DNA of 60,389 nt from Rikenellaceae bacterium (GTDB lineage Bacteria; Bacteroidota; Bacteroidia; Bacteroidales; UBA932), in contig CAAGFN010000021.1 of NCBI GenBank assembly GCA_900769145.1, forward strand, positions 1 to 60,389. The letters are read 5' to 3'. Shown here one piece after another: positions 34,217-42,486 of the stretch. The notes beneath the pieces were generated by a model. The model made no database searches, was not told the DNA's origin, and was given only the letters and a program-made list of their open reading frames with translations. Each line of letters starts with the position of its first letter. Positions within the stretch are counted from its first letter, which is position 1. Position numbers and translations under genes: made by a program.

Positions 34217-34720
34217 TCAGAACGGGAGGTCGTCACCCGGCATGTCGTCAATGGAAGGAGCCGGTGCCTGTCCGAATGAACCCTGCTGTCCGTAAGATGG
34301 TGAGAATCCGGCAGGGACGTCATTGTAACCACCTTGTGAGGCGTTGCCGTATCCCTGGTTCTGGGGAGGCATCGAGCCATAGCCCGGCGCAGGAGCTGCA
34401 CCCTGGACCGTACCGGCATATCCCTGTCCCGCACCCTGGTAAGCCTGTCCTGCCGGACTGATTCTCCATGCCCTGAGATCAGTGTACCATTTCCCGTTGA
34501 ACTCACGGCTGGATATGTTGAATGCCACCTTTATCTGGTCGCCTATCCTGTATTTCTCCAAATCCTTCACCTTGTCCGCACCCCACACGCTGAAACAGGC
34601 CTTGGTCGGGAAGTTGCCCTCCTGATATTCTATCACGAACTCCTGCTTCGCCCAGTCTCCCTTGGCTGACCTGCCGTTCTGGACGGCAAGTTTCATTTCC
34701 AATCTTCCTTCGATTTCCAT
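34217..34720 (-). CDS. DUF3127 OB-fold protein with SSB-like acidic tail
   Basis: 167 residues. DUF3127 domain at about 1-90 (MEIEGRLEMKLAVQNGRSAK ... FVIEYQEGNFPTKACFSVWG ... SSREFNGKWYTDLRAWRI), then a long Gly/Gln/Pro/Tyr-rich linker and the tip DDMPGDDLPF. The combination of an OB-like domain, a flexible linker and a DDLPF tail is that of single-stranded DNA-binding proteins, whose tail docks repair and replication partners. Start at CAT 34718-34720; an upstream in-frame Met at 34774 would add unrelated sequence. Confidence 0.8.
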   Translation of the reverse strand: MEIEGRLEMKLAVQNGRSAKGDWAKQEFVIEYQEGNFPTKACFSVWGADKVKDLEKYRIGDQIKVAFNISSREFNGKWYTDLRAWRISPAGQAYQGAGQGYAGTVQGAAPAPGYGSMPPQNQGYGNASQGGYNDVPAGFSPSYGQQGSFGQAPAPSIDDMPGDDLPF

Positions 34721-34764
34721 ATAAATCTTTATTGCGGTCTGCCATCGGGGCAGTCCTGTTGCAT

Positions 34765-34817
34765 AAAAAGGCAAGCGATAAACGCCCCCGTACTGACACG
34801 GGACTTTCTCGCCTGCC
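34765..34817 (-). terminator. Branched terminator-like structure downstream of the FKBP gene
   Basis: On the minus strand GGCAGGCGA (34817-34809) pairs with TCGCTTGCC (34778-34770, one G-U) and an inner stem CCCGT/ACGGG (34802-34798 with 34791-34787) lies in the loop; five T follow (34769-34765). It fits a two-stem terminator for the FKBP transcript. Confidence 0.55.
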
Positions 34818-34843
34818 CTAATTTTGAAATCTGTAAAAAGCTG

Positions 34844-35638
34844 TTATTCAGCCTTTTCCTCTACTGCGACCTTGCCAACCTTTACGAGGTCAACGTCGAA
34901 GATGAGAGCGCTGTTAGGCTCGATTCCGCGTGAACCGTTCTCGCCGTATGCGAGGTCAGCAGGGATGTAGAGTTTGATCTTGCCACCCTCGCCGATGAGC
35001 TGGAGACCTTCTGTCCAACCCTTGATGACGCGGTTAAGAAGCATCCTGGTACCGTCTTCAGCCTGGTTCTCATCGAACTTGGTGCCGTCAATGAGGGTTC
35101 CGGTGTATCTTACCCAAACAGTGTCGGTAGCGGCTGGCTTCACATCGTTACCTGCCTCAATGATAGTGTACTGGAGACCGCTCTCGGTAGCCTGTACGCC
35201 CTCTTTCTTGAGGTTGGCTGCGAGGAAGTCAGCAGACTTCTGGCTGTTCACTGCGGAGGTGTAGTCACGCCTCTTTGCGAGGTATGCATTGAATACTTCG
35301 TTCATCAGCTCAGGATTGATTTTGAACTGCTCTGCGAATGTTGAGTCGCGGAAGTCACCCTTGGCGTTGACGAAATCCTTGATACCTTTCTGGATGGCTG
35401 TGAAGTTGAGGTCACCGAAGTTGTATCCCTTGATGAAGGAACCGAACTGGATACCTACGAGATAGCTGACTGAGTCAATCTCGCTCTTCTTAGGAAGGAA
35501 TGACTTAGGATCAACCGGCTTTACGGCTACTGCTGTGGAGTCTGCTCCATTTGCGCCGCCCTTTACTCCGTTTGAAGTGCAGGAAGCGGTTGCGATTACT
35601 ACTGCAAAAGCTGCAGCAATGAATTTGATGCTTTTCAT
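34844..35638 (-). CDS. FKBP-type peptidyl-prolyl isomerase lipoprotein
   Basis: 264 residues. Lipobox TASC (Cys about residue 20), an FkpA/Mip-type N-terminal helical dimer domain at about 50-140 (DSVSYLVGIQFGSFIKGYNF), and a C-terminal FKBP domain (DTVWVRYTGTLIDGTKFDEN ... VIKGWTEGLQLIGEGGKIKL ... IPADLAYGENG). Likely a periplasmic or outer-membrane-anchored folding factor. Own promoter at 35717-35748. Confidence 0.93.
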   Translation of the reverse strand: MKSIKFIAAAFAVVIATASCTSNGVKGGANGADSTAVAVKPVDPKSFLPKKSEIDSVSYLVGIQFGSFIKGYNFGDLNFTAIQKGIKDFVNAKGDFRDSTFAEQFKINPELMNEVFNAYLAKRRDYTSAVNSQKSADFLAANLKKEGVQATESGLQYTIIEAGNDVKPAATDTVWVRYTGTLIDGTKFDENQAEDGTRMLLNRVIKGWTEGLQLIGEGGKIKLYIPADLAYGENGSRGIEPNSALIFDVDLVKVGKVAVEEKAE

Positions 35639-35716
35639 TGTATTAATGTTTTAAATATTTCCGACTGTGACAATCACATCGTCCTGGTCGTTGATTATTT
35701 TTGACCAAATCGGCTG

Positions 35717-35748
35717 CAAATATCGCAATTTTAATTGATATTCGCCAA
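35717..35748 (-). promoter_or_regulatory. Predicted promoter of the FKBP gene
   Basis: Minus strand: TTG (35748-35746), 21 nt, GATATTTG (35724-35717), one mismatch to TAnnTTTG. Leader about 75 nt. Confidence 0.5.
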
Positions 35749-35787
35749 TAATTTATGCTGTCATTATCATATTTTGTGAGCTTTGTT

Positions 35788-35818
35788 TTTGTAGTATTGA
35801 GGAAAAATGCTATATTTG
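35788..35818 (+). promoter_or_regulatory. Predicted recQ promoter
   Basis: TTTG 35788-35791, 19 nt, TATATTTG 35811-35818: full consensus. Leader of about 18 nt to ATG 35840, which supports that start over the in-frame codon at 35807. Confidence 0.7.
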
Positions 35819-35839
35819 AGTAATCGAGCCACTTTATCT

Positions 35840-38044
35840 ATGGATATTGACAATGCGACCATACACTCCAAACTCAATGAGTTTTTCGGCTTCAGCCATT
35901 TCAAGGGCAATCAGGAGGCCGTAATCCAGAATCTTCTAAGCGGCAACGACTCGTTCGTGATAATGCCGACAGGAGGCGGAAAATCATTGTGTTACCAACT
36001 CCCGGCTCTTCTCTTGCCGGGGACAGCCATCGTTGTTTCTCCGCTGATTGCGCTGATGAAGAATCAGGTGGATGCCATCCGGGGGTTCGTGTCAGGGAAT
36101 GAAGGCATTGCCCATTTCCTCAATTCATCCCTGAACAAGGCCCAGATTGCCGAGGTGAGGGAGGATCTTATCTCAGGGGTGACGAAACTTCTTTATGTGG
36201 CTCCGGAAAGCCTTACGAAAGAGGAGAACGTGGCCATTCTCAAGGATATCAAAATCTCGTTCTATGCCGTTGACGAGGCTCATTGCATTTCGGACTGGGG
36301 CCATGACTTCAGGCCGGAGTACAGGCGCATAAGGCCGATAATCGATGAGATAGGCAAGGCTCCGGTGATTGCGCTGACCGCGACGGCCACACCGAAGGTG
36401 CAGAGTGACATCGTCAAGAACCTGGGCATTCAGGACGCAAAGGTATTCAAGTCTTCTTTCAACAGGCCGAATCTCTATTACGAGGTAAGGGACAAGGTGG
36501 AGCCGGAGAAGGATATCATCAAGTACATAAAGCAGAATCCGGGCAAGGCCGGCATTATTTACTGCCTTAGCCGCAAGAAGGTCGAGGAATTGGCCAATAT
36601 GTTGGTAATCAATGGAATAAAGGCTGTTCCATATCACGCCGGGCTGGATGCGAAGGTCAGGGCTGAGAACCAGGACCGCTTCCTGATGGAGGACGTGGAG
36701 GTGATTGTGGCTACCATTGCCTTCGGAATGGGCATAGACAAGCCGGATGTCAGGTACGTGATTCATTATGATATGCCGAGAAGCCTTGAGGGCTATTATC
36801 AGGAGACAGGCCGTGCCGGCCGTGACGGAAGGGAGGGGGTCTGCATTACCTACTATAGTTACAAGGATATCTGCAAACTGGAAAAGTTTCTCCAGAGCAA
36901 ACCGGTTTCAGAACAGGAAATCGGGCGTCAGCTTCTTCTCGAAACCGTGGCTTATGCCGAGTCGGGAGAATGCCGGAGAAAATTGCTGTTGGGCTATTTC
37001 GGTGAGGATTATACCCAGGACAACTGTGGGGCCTGCGACAACTGCCTGAATCCGCGGCCTAAGTTTGACGCTTGGAAGGATTTGAAACTTGCCATTGACC
37101 TTGTGGCTTCGCTTCCTGAGAATTTCAGGATTGAGCATCTTGCCAATATTCTCGCAGGTATCACGACCGCAATGGTCAAGTCATACAAGCACGACAAGAC
37201 CAAGTTTTTCGGAGCCGGCTCCGGACATAATGTGAAGTTTTGGGAAATGATTATCCACCAGGCTCTCATCCTGCATTTCCTGAAAAGGAACATTGAGTCT
37301 TACGGGCTTGTGTCCGTCACCCCTGAGGGCATTGCGTATTCAGCTGATCCATATAAGATTATGCTTGCGGCCGAGCGTGATTTCACCGATAACGGGGACG
37401 ACACGGATGATGATGCTCCGGCAATGGCATCAGCCAAGGGTGGTTCGGGCGGCGACCCGGTACTTCTCTCAATGCTGAAAGATTTGCGGAAAGATGTGGC
37501 CCGCAAACTCAAACTCCAGCCATGGGTCATCTTCAGCGATGTCTCCCTTGAGGATATGTCAATTATGTATCCCGAGACGGTGGATGAACTCAAAACCTGC
37601 CAGAGCGTAGGGGAGGGCAAGGCCAGAAAATACGGCAAGCCTTTCCTTGAACTGATTTCCAGGTATGTTGAGGAGAATGAGGTTATACGCCCTGATGATT
37701 TCCTGGTCAAGTCAATGCCGAACAAGTCCTCGGAGAAGATTTTCATCATACAGAGCATTGACCGCCGGATGGATCTCGAGGATATCGCATCTGCCAGGGG
37801 AATGGATACGGACGAACTGCTCGATGCCATAGAGAACATCGTGGAGTCAGGGACCAGGCTGGATCTGAACTATTACATTGACCATAACATTGACCCGGAG
37901 GTGGTTGACGAGATTTACGACTACTTCCGCAATGAGGCTGAGACGGATTCACTTGAGTCCGCCCTGACCGAACTTCAGGGAGAGTATGAGGAACTGGAGA
38001 TAAGACTTGTCAGGATCAAGTTCATCTCGGAAGTCGCCAACTGA
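35840..38044 (+). CDS. recQ: ATP-dependent DNA helicase RecQ
   Basis: 734 residues. Helicase core: MPTGGGKSLCYQLPALLLPG (Walker A), DEAHCISDWGHDFRPEYRRI (DEAH and aromatic-rich loop), GYYQETGRAGRDGREG (motif VI). Zinc-binding RQC module with CRRKLLLGYFGE and CGACDNC. HRDC domain at about 540-620 (KLKLQPWVIFSDVSLEDM). An additional ~110-residue C-terminal extension ends the protein. Unwinds DNA in recombination repair. It converges on fhs; the gap holds TGTCAT repeats. Confidence 0.96.
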   Translation: MDIDNATIHSKLNEFFGFSHFKGNQEAVIQNLLSGNDSFVIMPTGGGKSLCYQLPALLLPGTAIVVSPLIALMKNQVDAIRGFVSGNEGIAHFLNSSLNKAQIAEVREDLISGVTKLLYVAPESLTKEENVAILKDIKISFYAVDEAHCISDWGHDFRPEYRRIRPIIDEIGKAPVIALTATATPKVQSDIVKNLGIQDAKVFKSSFNRPNLYYEVRDKVEPEKDIIKYIKQNPGKAGIIYCLSRKKVEELANMLVINGIKAVPYHAGLDAKVRAENQDRFLMEDVEVIVATIAFGMGIDKPDVRYVIHYDMPRSLEGYYQETGRAGRDGREGVCITYYSYKDICKLEKFLQSKPVSEQEIGRQLLLETVAYAESGECRRKLLLGYFGEDYTQDNCGACDNCLNPRPKFDAWKDLKLAIDLVASLPENFRIEHLANILAGITTAMVKSYKHDKTKFFGAGSGHNVKFWEMIIHQALILHFLKRNIESYGLVSVTPEGIAYSADPYKIMLAAERDFTDNGDDTDDDAPAMASAKGGSGGDPVLLSMLKDLRKDVARKLKLQPWVIFSDVSLEDMSIMYPETVDELKTCQSVGEGKARKYGKPFLELISRYVEENEVIRPDDFLVKSMPNKSSEKIFIIQSIDRRMDLEDIASARGMDTDELLDAIENIVESGTRLDLNYYIDHNIDPEVVDEIYDYFRNEAETDSLESALTELQGEYEELEIRLVRIKFISEVAN

Positions 38045-38048
38045 TGTA

Positions 38049-38092
38049 TGTCATTTCGAGCGGAGTCGAACCTGATTTGTCATTTCGAGCGA
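38049..38092. repeat. Two partial TGTCATTTCGAGC repeats between recQ and fhs
   Basis: TGTCATTTCGAGCGGAGTCG begins at 38049 and a second copy, TGTCATTTCGAGCGA, at 38079. These match a palindromic-repeat family common in Bacteroidetes intergenic DNA. The same core recurs on the far side of fhs. Confidence 0.65.
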
Positions 38093-38096
38093 TAAG

Positions 38097-39764
38097 TCAG
38101 CTGAGTCCTTCTATCTCTCCGTCAACAACGTCGATTCTCAATGCCTGAGGGGATTTCGGCAGCCCCGGCATCCTGATGATGTCACCTGCGATGGCAACAA
38201 TCATTTCGGCTCCGGCATTGATGACTATGTCCTTGATATCGAATGTGAACCCTTCCGGAGCACCGTATTTTTTCGGGTCCTGGGAGAATGAATACTGAGT
38301 CTTGGCTATGCAGACCGGGAACGAGGCGTATTCCGTCCCTTCGATTTTTGCAAGCATCTTCCGGGCCTCCTGGCTGAATTCCACACTCTCTGCACGGTAT
38401 ATTTCCCTTGCCACCTTGCTGATTTTGTTCTCGATGGAATCGCTGTCCTCATAGATGAACTTCAGCGGGGCAGAAGGATTCTTGTCAATGGTCCCGACTA
38501 CGAGGTCAGCCAGTTCGACAGCACCTTCGCCGCCCCTTGCGAATGCATCATTGAGGGCGAACGGAACGCCGAGTGAAGCGCAATGCTCCCTTACCATCTG
38601 AATTTCCCCGTCCCTGTCGTCTCCGAATTTGTTGAAGCAGACAAGTACAGTCTGGCCGTATTTCCTGAGGTTCTCAATATGCCTGTCAAGGTTGGAGAAT
38701 CCCTTTCTCACGCCTTCTTCAGATGCCTCTGCAATGCGGTCTGCCGGTACTCCGCCGTGCATCTTGAGGCCGCGGAGGGTGGCTACGAGGATTGTGAGGG
38801 AAGGAGAGAGACCGCTCTTCCTGCATTTGATATCGAGGAATTTCTCAGCTCCGAGGTCCGCACCGAATCCTGCCTCTGTAATCACGTAGTCTCCGTAAGT
38901 CATGGCCATCTTCGTGGCAATGATGGAGTTGCATCCGTGTGCAATGTTGGCGAAAGGACCGCCGTGTATGAATGCCGGACTCCCTTCAGTGGTCTGGACA
39001 AGGTTCGGCTTCATCGCGTCGAGCAGCAGGGCAGTGATAGCTCCGGCAACTCCCATATCCTTGACTCTGAACGGCTTGTTGTCCAATGTGTAGCCGAGGA
39101 GAATGTTCTCTATGCGTCTCCTCAGGTCTTCAACGTCTTTTGACAGGCAGAGGATTGCCATTATCTCGGATGCAGGAGTGATGTCGAAACCGGATTCCTG
39201 GGGCAGACCGTTCGTATGTGGTCCAAGTCCCGTAACAATATGCCTGAGGGATCTGTCATTCACGTCCATAACCCTCTTCCAGAGAATCTGCTTCAGCCCG
39301 AAGCCCTCTGCTTGATGCTGATATATGTAGTTGTCAAGTAGAGCAGATATCATATTGTTGGCCGAGGTGATGGCGTGGAAATCACCGGTGAAATGGAGGT
39401 TGATTTTCTCCATCGGAAGAACCTGGGCATATCCGCCGCCAGCCGCTCCTCCCTTCATTCCGAAACAAGGGCCGAGAGACGGTTCGCGCAATGCTGCAAC
39501 AGCCTTTCTCCCTGTCTTGGCGAGGCCGAGAGCCAGTCCTACTGACACTGTGGTCTTTCCGATTCCGGCCTTGGTCGGAGTAATGGCTGTAACCAGAATG
39601 AGCTTGCTCTTTTTCACCTTCTCCTCGTCAATGAGGTCGGACGGCACCTTGGCCATATATTTTCCGTAAGGTTCGAGGGATTCGGACGGGATGCCCATCT
39701 TGTTAGAGATTTCAGTGATAGGACGAAGCTCGATGCTTCTTGCGATTTCGATGTCTGACTTCAT
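38097..39764 (-). CDS. fhs: Formate--tetrahydrofolate ligase
   Basis: 555 residues. ATP-dependent activation of formate to 10-formyl-THF in one-carbon metabolism. The P-loop is in TPTKAGIGKTTVSVGLALGL; other landmarks are EPSLGPCFGMKGGAAGGGYA, HFTGDFHAITSANN, RVMDVNDRSLRHI and TEAGFGADLGAEKFLDIKCR. Start CAT 39762-39764 gives MKSDIEIARSIELRPI, the family N-terminus; the frame upstream is non-coding. Flanked on both sides by TGTCAT repeats. Confidence 0.97.
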   Translation of the reverse strand: MKSDIEIARSIELRPITEISNKMGIPSESLEPYGKYMAKVPSDLIDEEKVKKSKLILVTAITPTKAGIGKTTVSVGLALGLAKTGRKAVAALREPSLGPCFGMKGGAAGGGYAQVLPMEKINLHFTGDFHAITSANNMISALLDNYIYQHQAEGFGLKQILWKRVMDVNDRSLRHIVTGLGPHTNGLPQESGFDITPASEIMAILCLSKDVEDLRRRIENILLGYTLDNKPFRVKDMGVAGAITALLLDAMKPNLVQTTEGSPAFIHGGPFANIAHGCNSIIATKMAMTYGDYVITEAGFGADLGAEKFLDIKCRKSGLSPSLTILVATLRGLKMHGGVPADRIAEASEEGVRKGFSNLDRHIENLRKYGQTVLVCFNKFGDDRDGEIQMVREHCASLGVPFALNDAFARGGEGAVELADLVVGTIDKNPSAPLKFIYEDSDSIENKISKVAREIYRAESVEFSQEARKMLAKIEGTEYASFPVCIAKTQYSFSQDPKKYGAPEGFTFDIKDIVINAGAEMIVAIAGDIIRMPGLPKSPQALRIDVVDGEIEGLS

Positions 39765-39805
39765 TTTCGGTATTGTATTGTTACTTTGGCCAAATGACCC
39801 GTTTG

Positions 39806-39813
39806 CAAATTTA
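39806..39813 (-). promoter_or_regulatory. Predicted -7 box for fhs
   Basis: TAAATTTG on the minus strand, 41 bases before the fhs ATG; -33 element not clear. Confidence 0.45.
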
Positions 39814-39885
39814 CAAAAAATAGACTGATTATCCGCATTTCGTCCAATAAACATTATCCTCAATCTTTCGTCTTTTGGTTAGTCC

Positions 39886-39998
39886 TGTCATTCCCGAGCT
39901 GTCTTCTCGGGCGTGTTATTGTCATCACAATCGTAGTTATTGTCATCTCGAGCGAAGTCGAGAGATCTCTCCACGCGCTTCGCTTGGTCGAGATGACA
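39886..39998. repeat. TGTCAT-type palindromic repeat cluster upstream of fhs
   Basis: Three TGTCAT starts at 39886, 39920 and 39941. The first holds a CCCGAG/CTCGGG hairpin (39893-39911). The third is a 58-base imperfect palindrome: TGTCATCTCGAGCGAAG (39941-39957) against CTTCGCTTGGTCGAGATGACA read in two pieces (CTTCGC 39978-39983; TCGAGATGACA 39988-39998), with AGAGATCTCT at its centre. It fills most of the 431-base gap between fhs and the DUF47 gene; no reading frame there looks genuine. Confidence 0.7.
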
Positions 39999-40165
39999 GG
40001 GAGGCAACCCGCAAAAAACTCTACAATACCTCTACAAAGGTTTCCGATGACCTCTACTCTGAAAATAGCTAAAATATTAAATAACAATGAAATAAATATA
40101 AAATTACTGCTCTGATAAACTCTACAATCAGACATTGTCCCTCTATACTTGCCAAATTTTTTAGA

Positions 40166-40173
40166 TATATTTG
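40166..40173 (+). promoter_or_regulatory. Predicted -7 box for the phosphate-type operon
   Basis: TATATTTG, full -7 consensus, 22 bases before ATG 40196. No TTG at normal spacing, which may mean that an activator is needed. Confidence 0.5.
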
Positions 40174-40195
40174 TAAAAGACAAAACCACATCTCT

Positions 40196-40843
40196 ATGTT
40201 CGGCAGAAAGACCACTGACAGACTAATCGAGAATATAGATAAATATTTCGATACCCTCGACCGCTCACTCCTTGTATATAAGGAAGGAGTCCGCAACTAT
40301 CTTTATTCCAACAAGGCGGAATTCGAGGACAATCTCCAGAGCATATCAAGATTCGAGACAGAATCTTCCGCATTGAGAAGGGAGATAGAGAATGACCTCT
40401 ACACCCGGACTTCGCTGGTCCGCTCCCGCGGTGACATTATGAGAATGCTGGACAAGACCAGGAACATCGTAGATATGCTCTACGACAGCATATTCCAGTT
40501 CGAAATCGAAACCCCATTCATCCCCTCCGAGATGAACCAGGATTTTATAAAGCTAACGGAGTTCGCAGTACTTTCACTCGAGGCCCTTGTCCCTGCCGCG
40601 AAGTCCTATTTCAGGGATCCCCAGACAGTTCCGGACAAGATAAGCCGTACCTATTATTATGAGAAAGAGGCCACTAGATACGCCCAGTCAATAAAACGGA
40701 CTGTTTTCCATAAGATGGACGGCCTCAAGCTCAGCGAAAAGTTCCACCTCAGGTATTTCGCTCTCCACATAGAGAATCTCTCCAAGGCGGCCGAAAATCT
40801 CGCCGACCAGTTGGCTGTAATGGCAATCAGAAGAACACTGTAA
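40196..40843 (+). CDS. DUF47 (PhoU-like, PiT accessory) protein
   Basis: 215 residues, all helical, no membrane segment. The layout is that of DUF47/TIGR00153: MFGRKTTDRLIENIDKYFDT at the start, a long helical bundle with RSRGDIMRMLDKTRNIVDML and FALHIENLSKAAENLADQLA at the end. DUF47 proteins sit next to PiT phosphate permeases and are related in fold to PhoU. Here the partner gene 12 bases downstream is a PiT-like membrane protein fused to a LuxR domain, so DUF47 may act as the cytoplasmic partner of a sensor. Confidence 0.8.
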   Translation: MFGRKTTDRLIENIDKYFDTLDRSLLVYKEGVRNYLYSNKAEFEDNLQSISRFETESSALRREIENDLYTRTSLVRSRGDIMRMLDKTRNIVDMLYDSIFQFEIETPFIPSEMNQDFIKLTEFAVLSLEALVPAAKSYFRDPQTVPDKISRTYYYEKEATRYAQSIKRTVFHKMDGLKLSEKFHLRYFALHIENLSKAAENLADQLAVMAIRRTL

Positions 40844-40855
40844 CAGCAAATAGGA

Positions 40856-42457
40856 ATGTTTTACGGCGCAATGCTCATAGTTATCGCACTGACAGCATCC
40901 TTCTGGTTCGTCCTCAAGGAGTATCCTGCCACGTTCGGGATTATTGTGCCGACCTGCGTGCTCAGGCGCAGGGTGTTCAAGACAGTTGTCATTTCATTCA
41001 TAGCGGCAGGAGCTGTCCTGGCCACATTGTTCTCCGCAAACGGTACGCCTGTGCCAGCTTCAGCCGTAACCTGCTCAATAGCAGCAGTTTCAGCCATTAT
41101 CACCGTGCTGGTTCTTGAACTCACGGGCATCCCGTCATCTGCCGCCGTTGCCATTCACGGGGCCTTCGCGGCAATATTGTGCAATACCGCAGAAAATTCA
41201 TTTTCAGGAACTTATCTCCTGATTCTTCTTCTTGCCACAGTACTTGTGGCAGCCCTTTCCTGCATTATCTATCTCCTGATACGCGGGTTCATCCGCCGGA
41301 GCAGCATGCACATGCTGAAGCTCTCGGAATATATGAGATATGCCCTCATTATTACCGTAATAGTGCTCTCCGCCGGGATTGGAGCCAACTATGGAACCTT
41401 CCTGTCAGGTGTCACGGGCAAGGTAGTATCCGGTGGCCTCCCAGTTATTATGGCAACTTCGGCTATTCTTGTGCTTCCTATGTTGATTCTCTGGAGGCGT
41501 GCCGTGACCCTCTCCGACATTGTTGCGGAGAAATGCGAAGAGTGGAACACCCGGACAATACTTGCGATAATTATCTCAATGTCAGTTATATACGTTCTCT
41601 CCACCGCCTTCCGGGGGATTTCCTCATTCCCTATTCCTCCGGTACCTCTCGTGTTTGCCGGAATAGGAGGCGTGGAACTGGCGAGAAGTAGACAACTCAT
41701 TGGAAATGAGCGGCTTGTCAAGTCAGTTGGCGGAGCCTTCCTGGCACCTGTCATTGCCTTCCTCATATCCTACGTCCTGCTTTCAATTACGGGCATCACC
41801 TCAGGCGGCTTCGAGGACTTCTCCGTTATTCTCCTCGCCCTGGCCCTTGTAGTAGTAATATTGTCTGCCAACTATGTCAATGCCCAGGTAGAAAGAAAGA
41901 GGGAGATGGAGCGTATCCTCTTCGCGCAGCAGAATGAAATCTACGAAAACAACAGGGCCCTCAACGAATTGGAAGTCAAGACAGTGCTCAATGAAAACCG
42001 TCTCCTGCACGACACTCTGGAGCTCAAACGCAAGGAGGCCATGAACATTGCCCTGAGCATCTGCGAACAGAAGGAATATCTGGAGACATTGAAGGACATT
42101 GCCGACAGGTTGCCTGCAGCAAAGACCGAGGCAGAGCGGGATGCCATAATAGGCGAACTCCAGGCCTCCATAAGGCAGCGGCTTTCATTCGAGCAGGAAA
42201 TCGACTCCTTCTATTTCTACGCCCAGGCCGAGGCAGCCCACAAGGATTTCGCATTGAGGCTTGCGGAACGTTTCCCTGACCTCACCGAGCAGGAAAAACG
42301 GCTTGTGACATTGCTCAGGCTGGGATTTTCCTCCAAATACATTTCATCGTTGATGAACGTGTCCCCGAAGTCGGTGGAAATCGGAAGATACCGGCTCCGG
42401 CGAAAATTGAAACTCTCGAAAGGAGACAATCTCGTCAACTTCCTGAAATCAATATAA
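40856..42457 (+). CDS. PiT-permease-like membrane domain fused to coiled coil and LuxR-type HTH: candidate transporter-derived regulator
   Basis: 533 residues. About ten hydrophobic segments fill residues 1-340. Two internal repeats recall PiT phosphate permeases: ELTGIPSSAAVAIHGAFAAI (about 88-107) resembles the lGlPvSTTHaivGaiiGa signature, and IPPVPLVFAGIGGVELAR (260-277) the second copy. The transport-critical GxND motifs are not kept: repeat 1 has EYPATFGI and repeat 2 has GANYG (Tyr 179 for Asp). Residues 343-460 form a charged coiled coil; 473-533 is a LuxR/GerE helix-turn-helix (LTEQEKRLVTLLRLGFSSKY ... SPKSVEIGRYRLRRKL). I infer a membrane-bound, phosphate-responsive transcription factor. 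Position after DUF47, where a PiT gene normally stands, supports this. Confidence 0.7.
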   Translation: MFYGAMLIVIALTASFWFVLKEYPATFGIIVPTCVLRRRVFKTVVISFIAAGAVLATLFSANGTPVPASAVTCSIAAVSAIITVLVLELTGIPSSAAVAIHGAFAAILCNTAENSFSGTYLLILLLATVLVAALSCIIYLLIRGFIRRSSMHMLKLSEYMRYALIITVIVLSAGIGANYGTFLSGVTGKVVSGGLPVIMATSAILVLPMLILWRRAVTLSDIVAEKCEEWNTRTILAIIISMSVIYVLSTAFRGISSFPIPPVPLVFAGIGGVELARSRQLIGNERLVKSVGGAFLAPVIAFLISYVLLSITGITSGGFEDFSVILLALALVVVILSANYVNAQVERKREMERILFAQQNEIYENNRALNELEVKTVLNENRLLHDTLELKRKEAMNIALSICEQKEYLETLKDIADRLPAAKTEAERDAIIGELQASIRQRLSFEQEIDSFYFYAQAEAAHKDFALRLAERFPDLTEQEKRLVTLLRLGFSSKYISSLMNVSPKSVEIGRYRLRRKLKLSKGDNLVNFLKSI

Positions 42458-42486
42458 ATTATTAATAACCACTAATTATTCCTATT

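Noticed and set aside
39875..40189. Short open frames in the fhs-DUF47 gap
   Set aside because: They run through palindromic repeats on both strands and resemble no protein.
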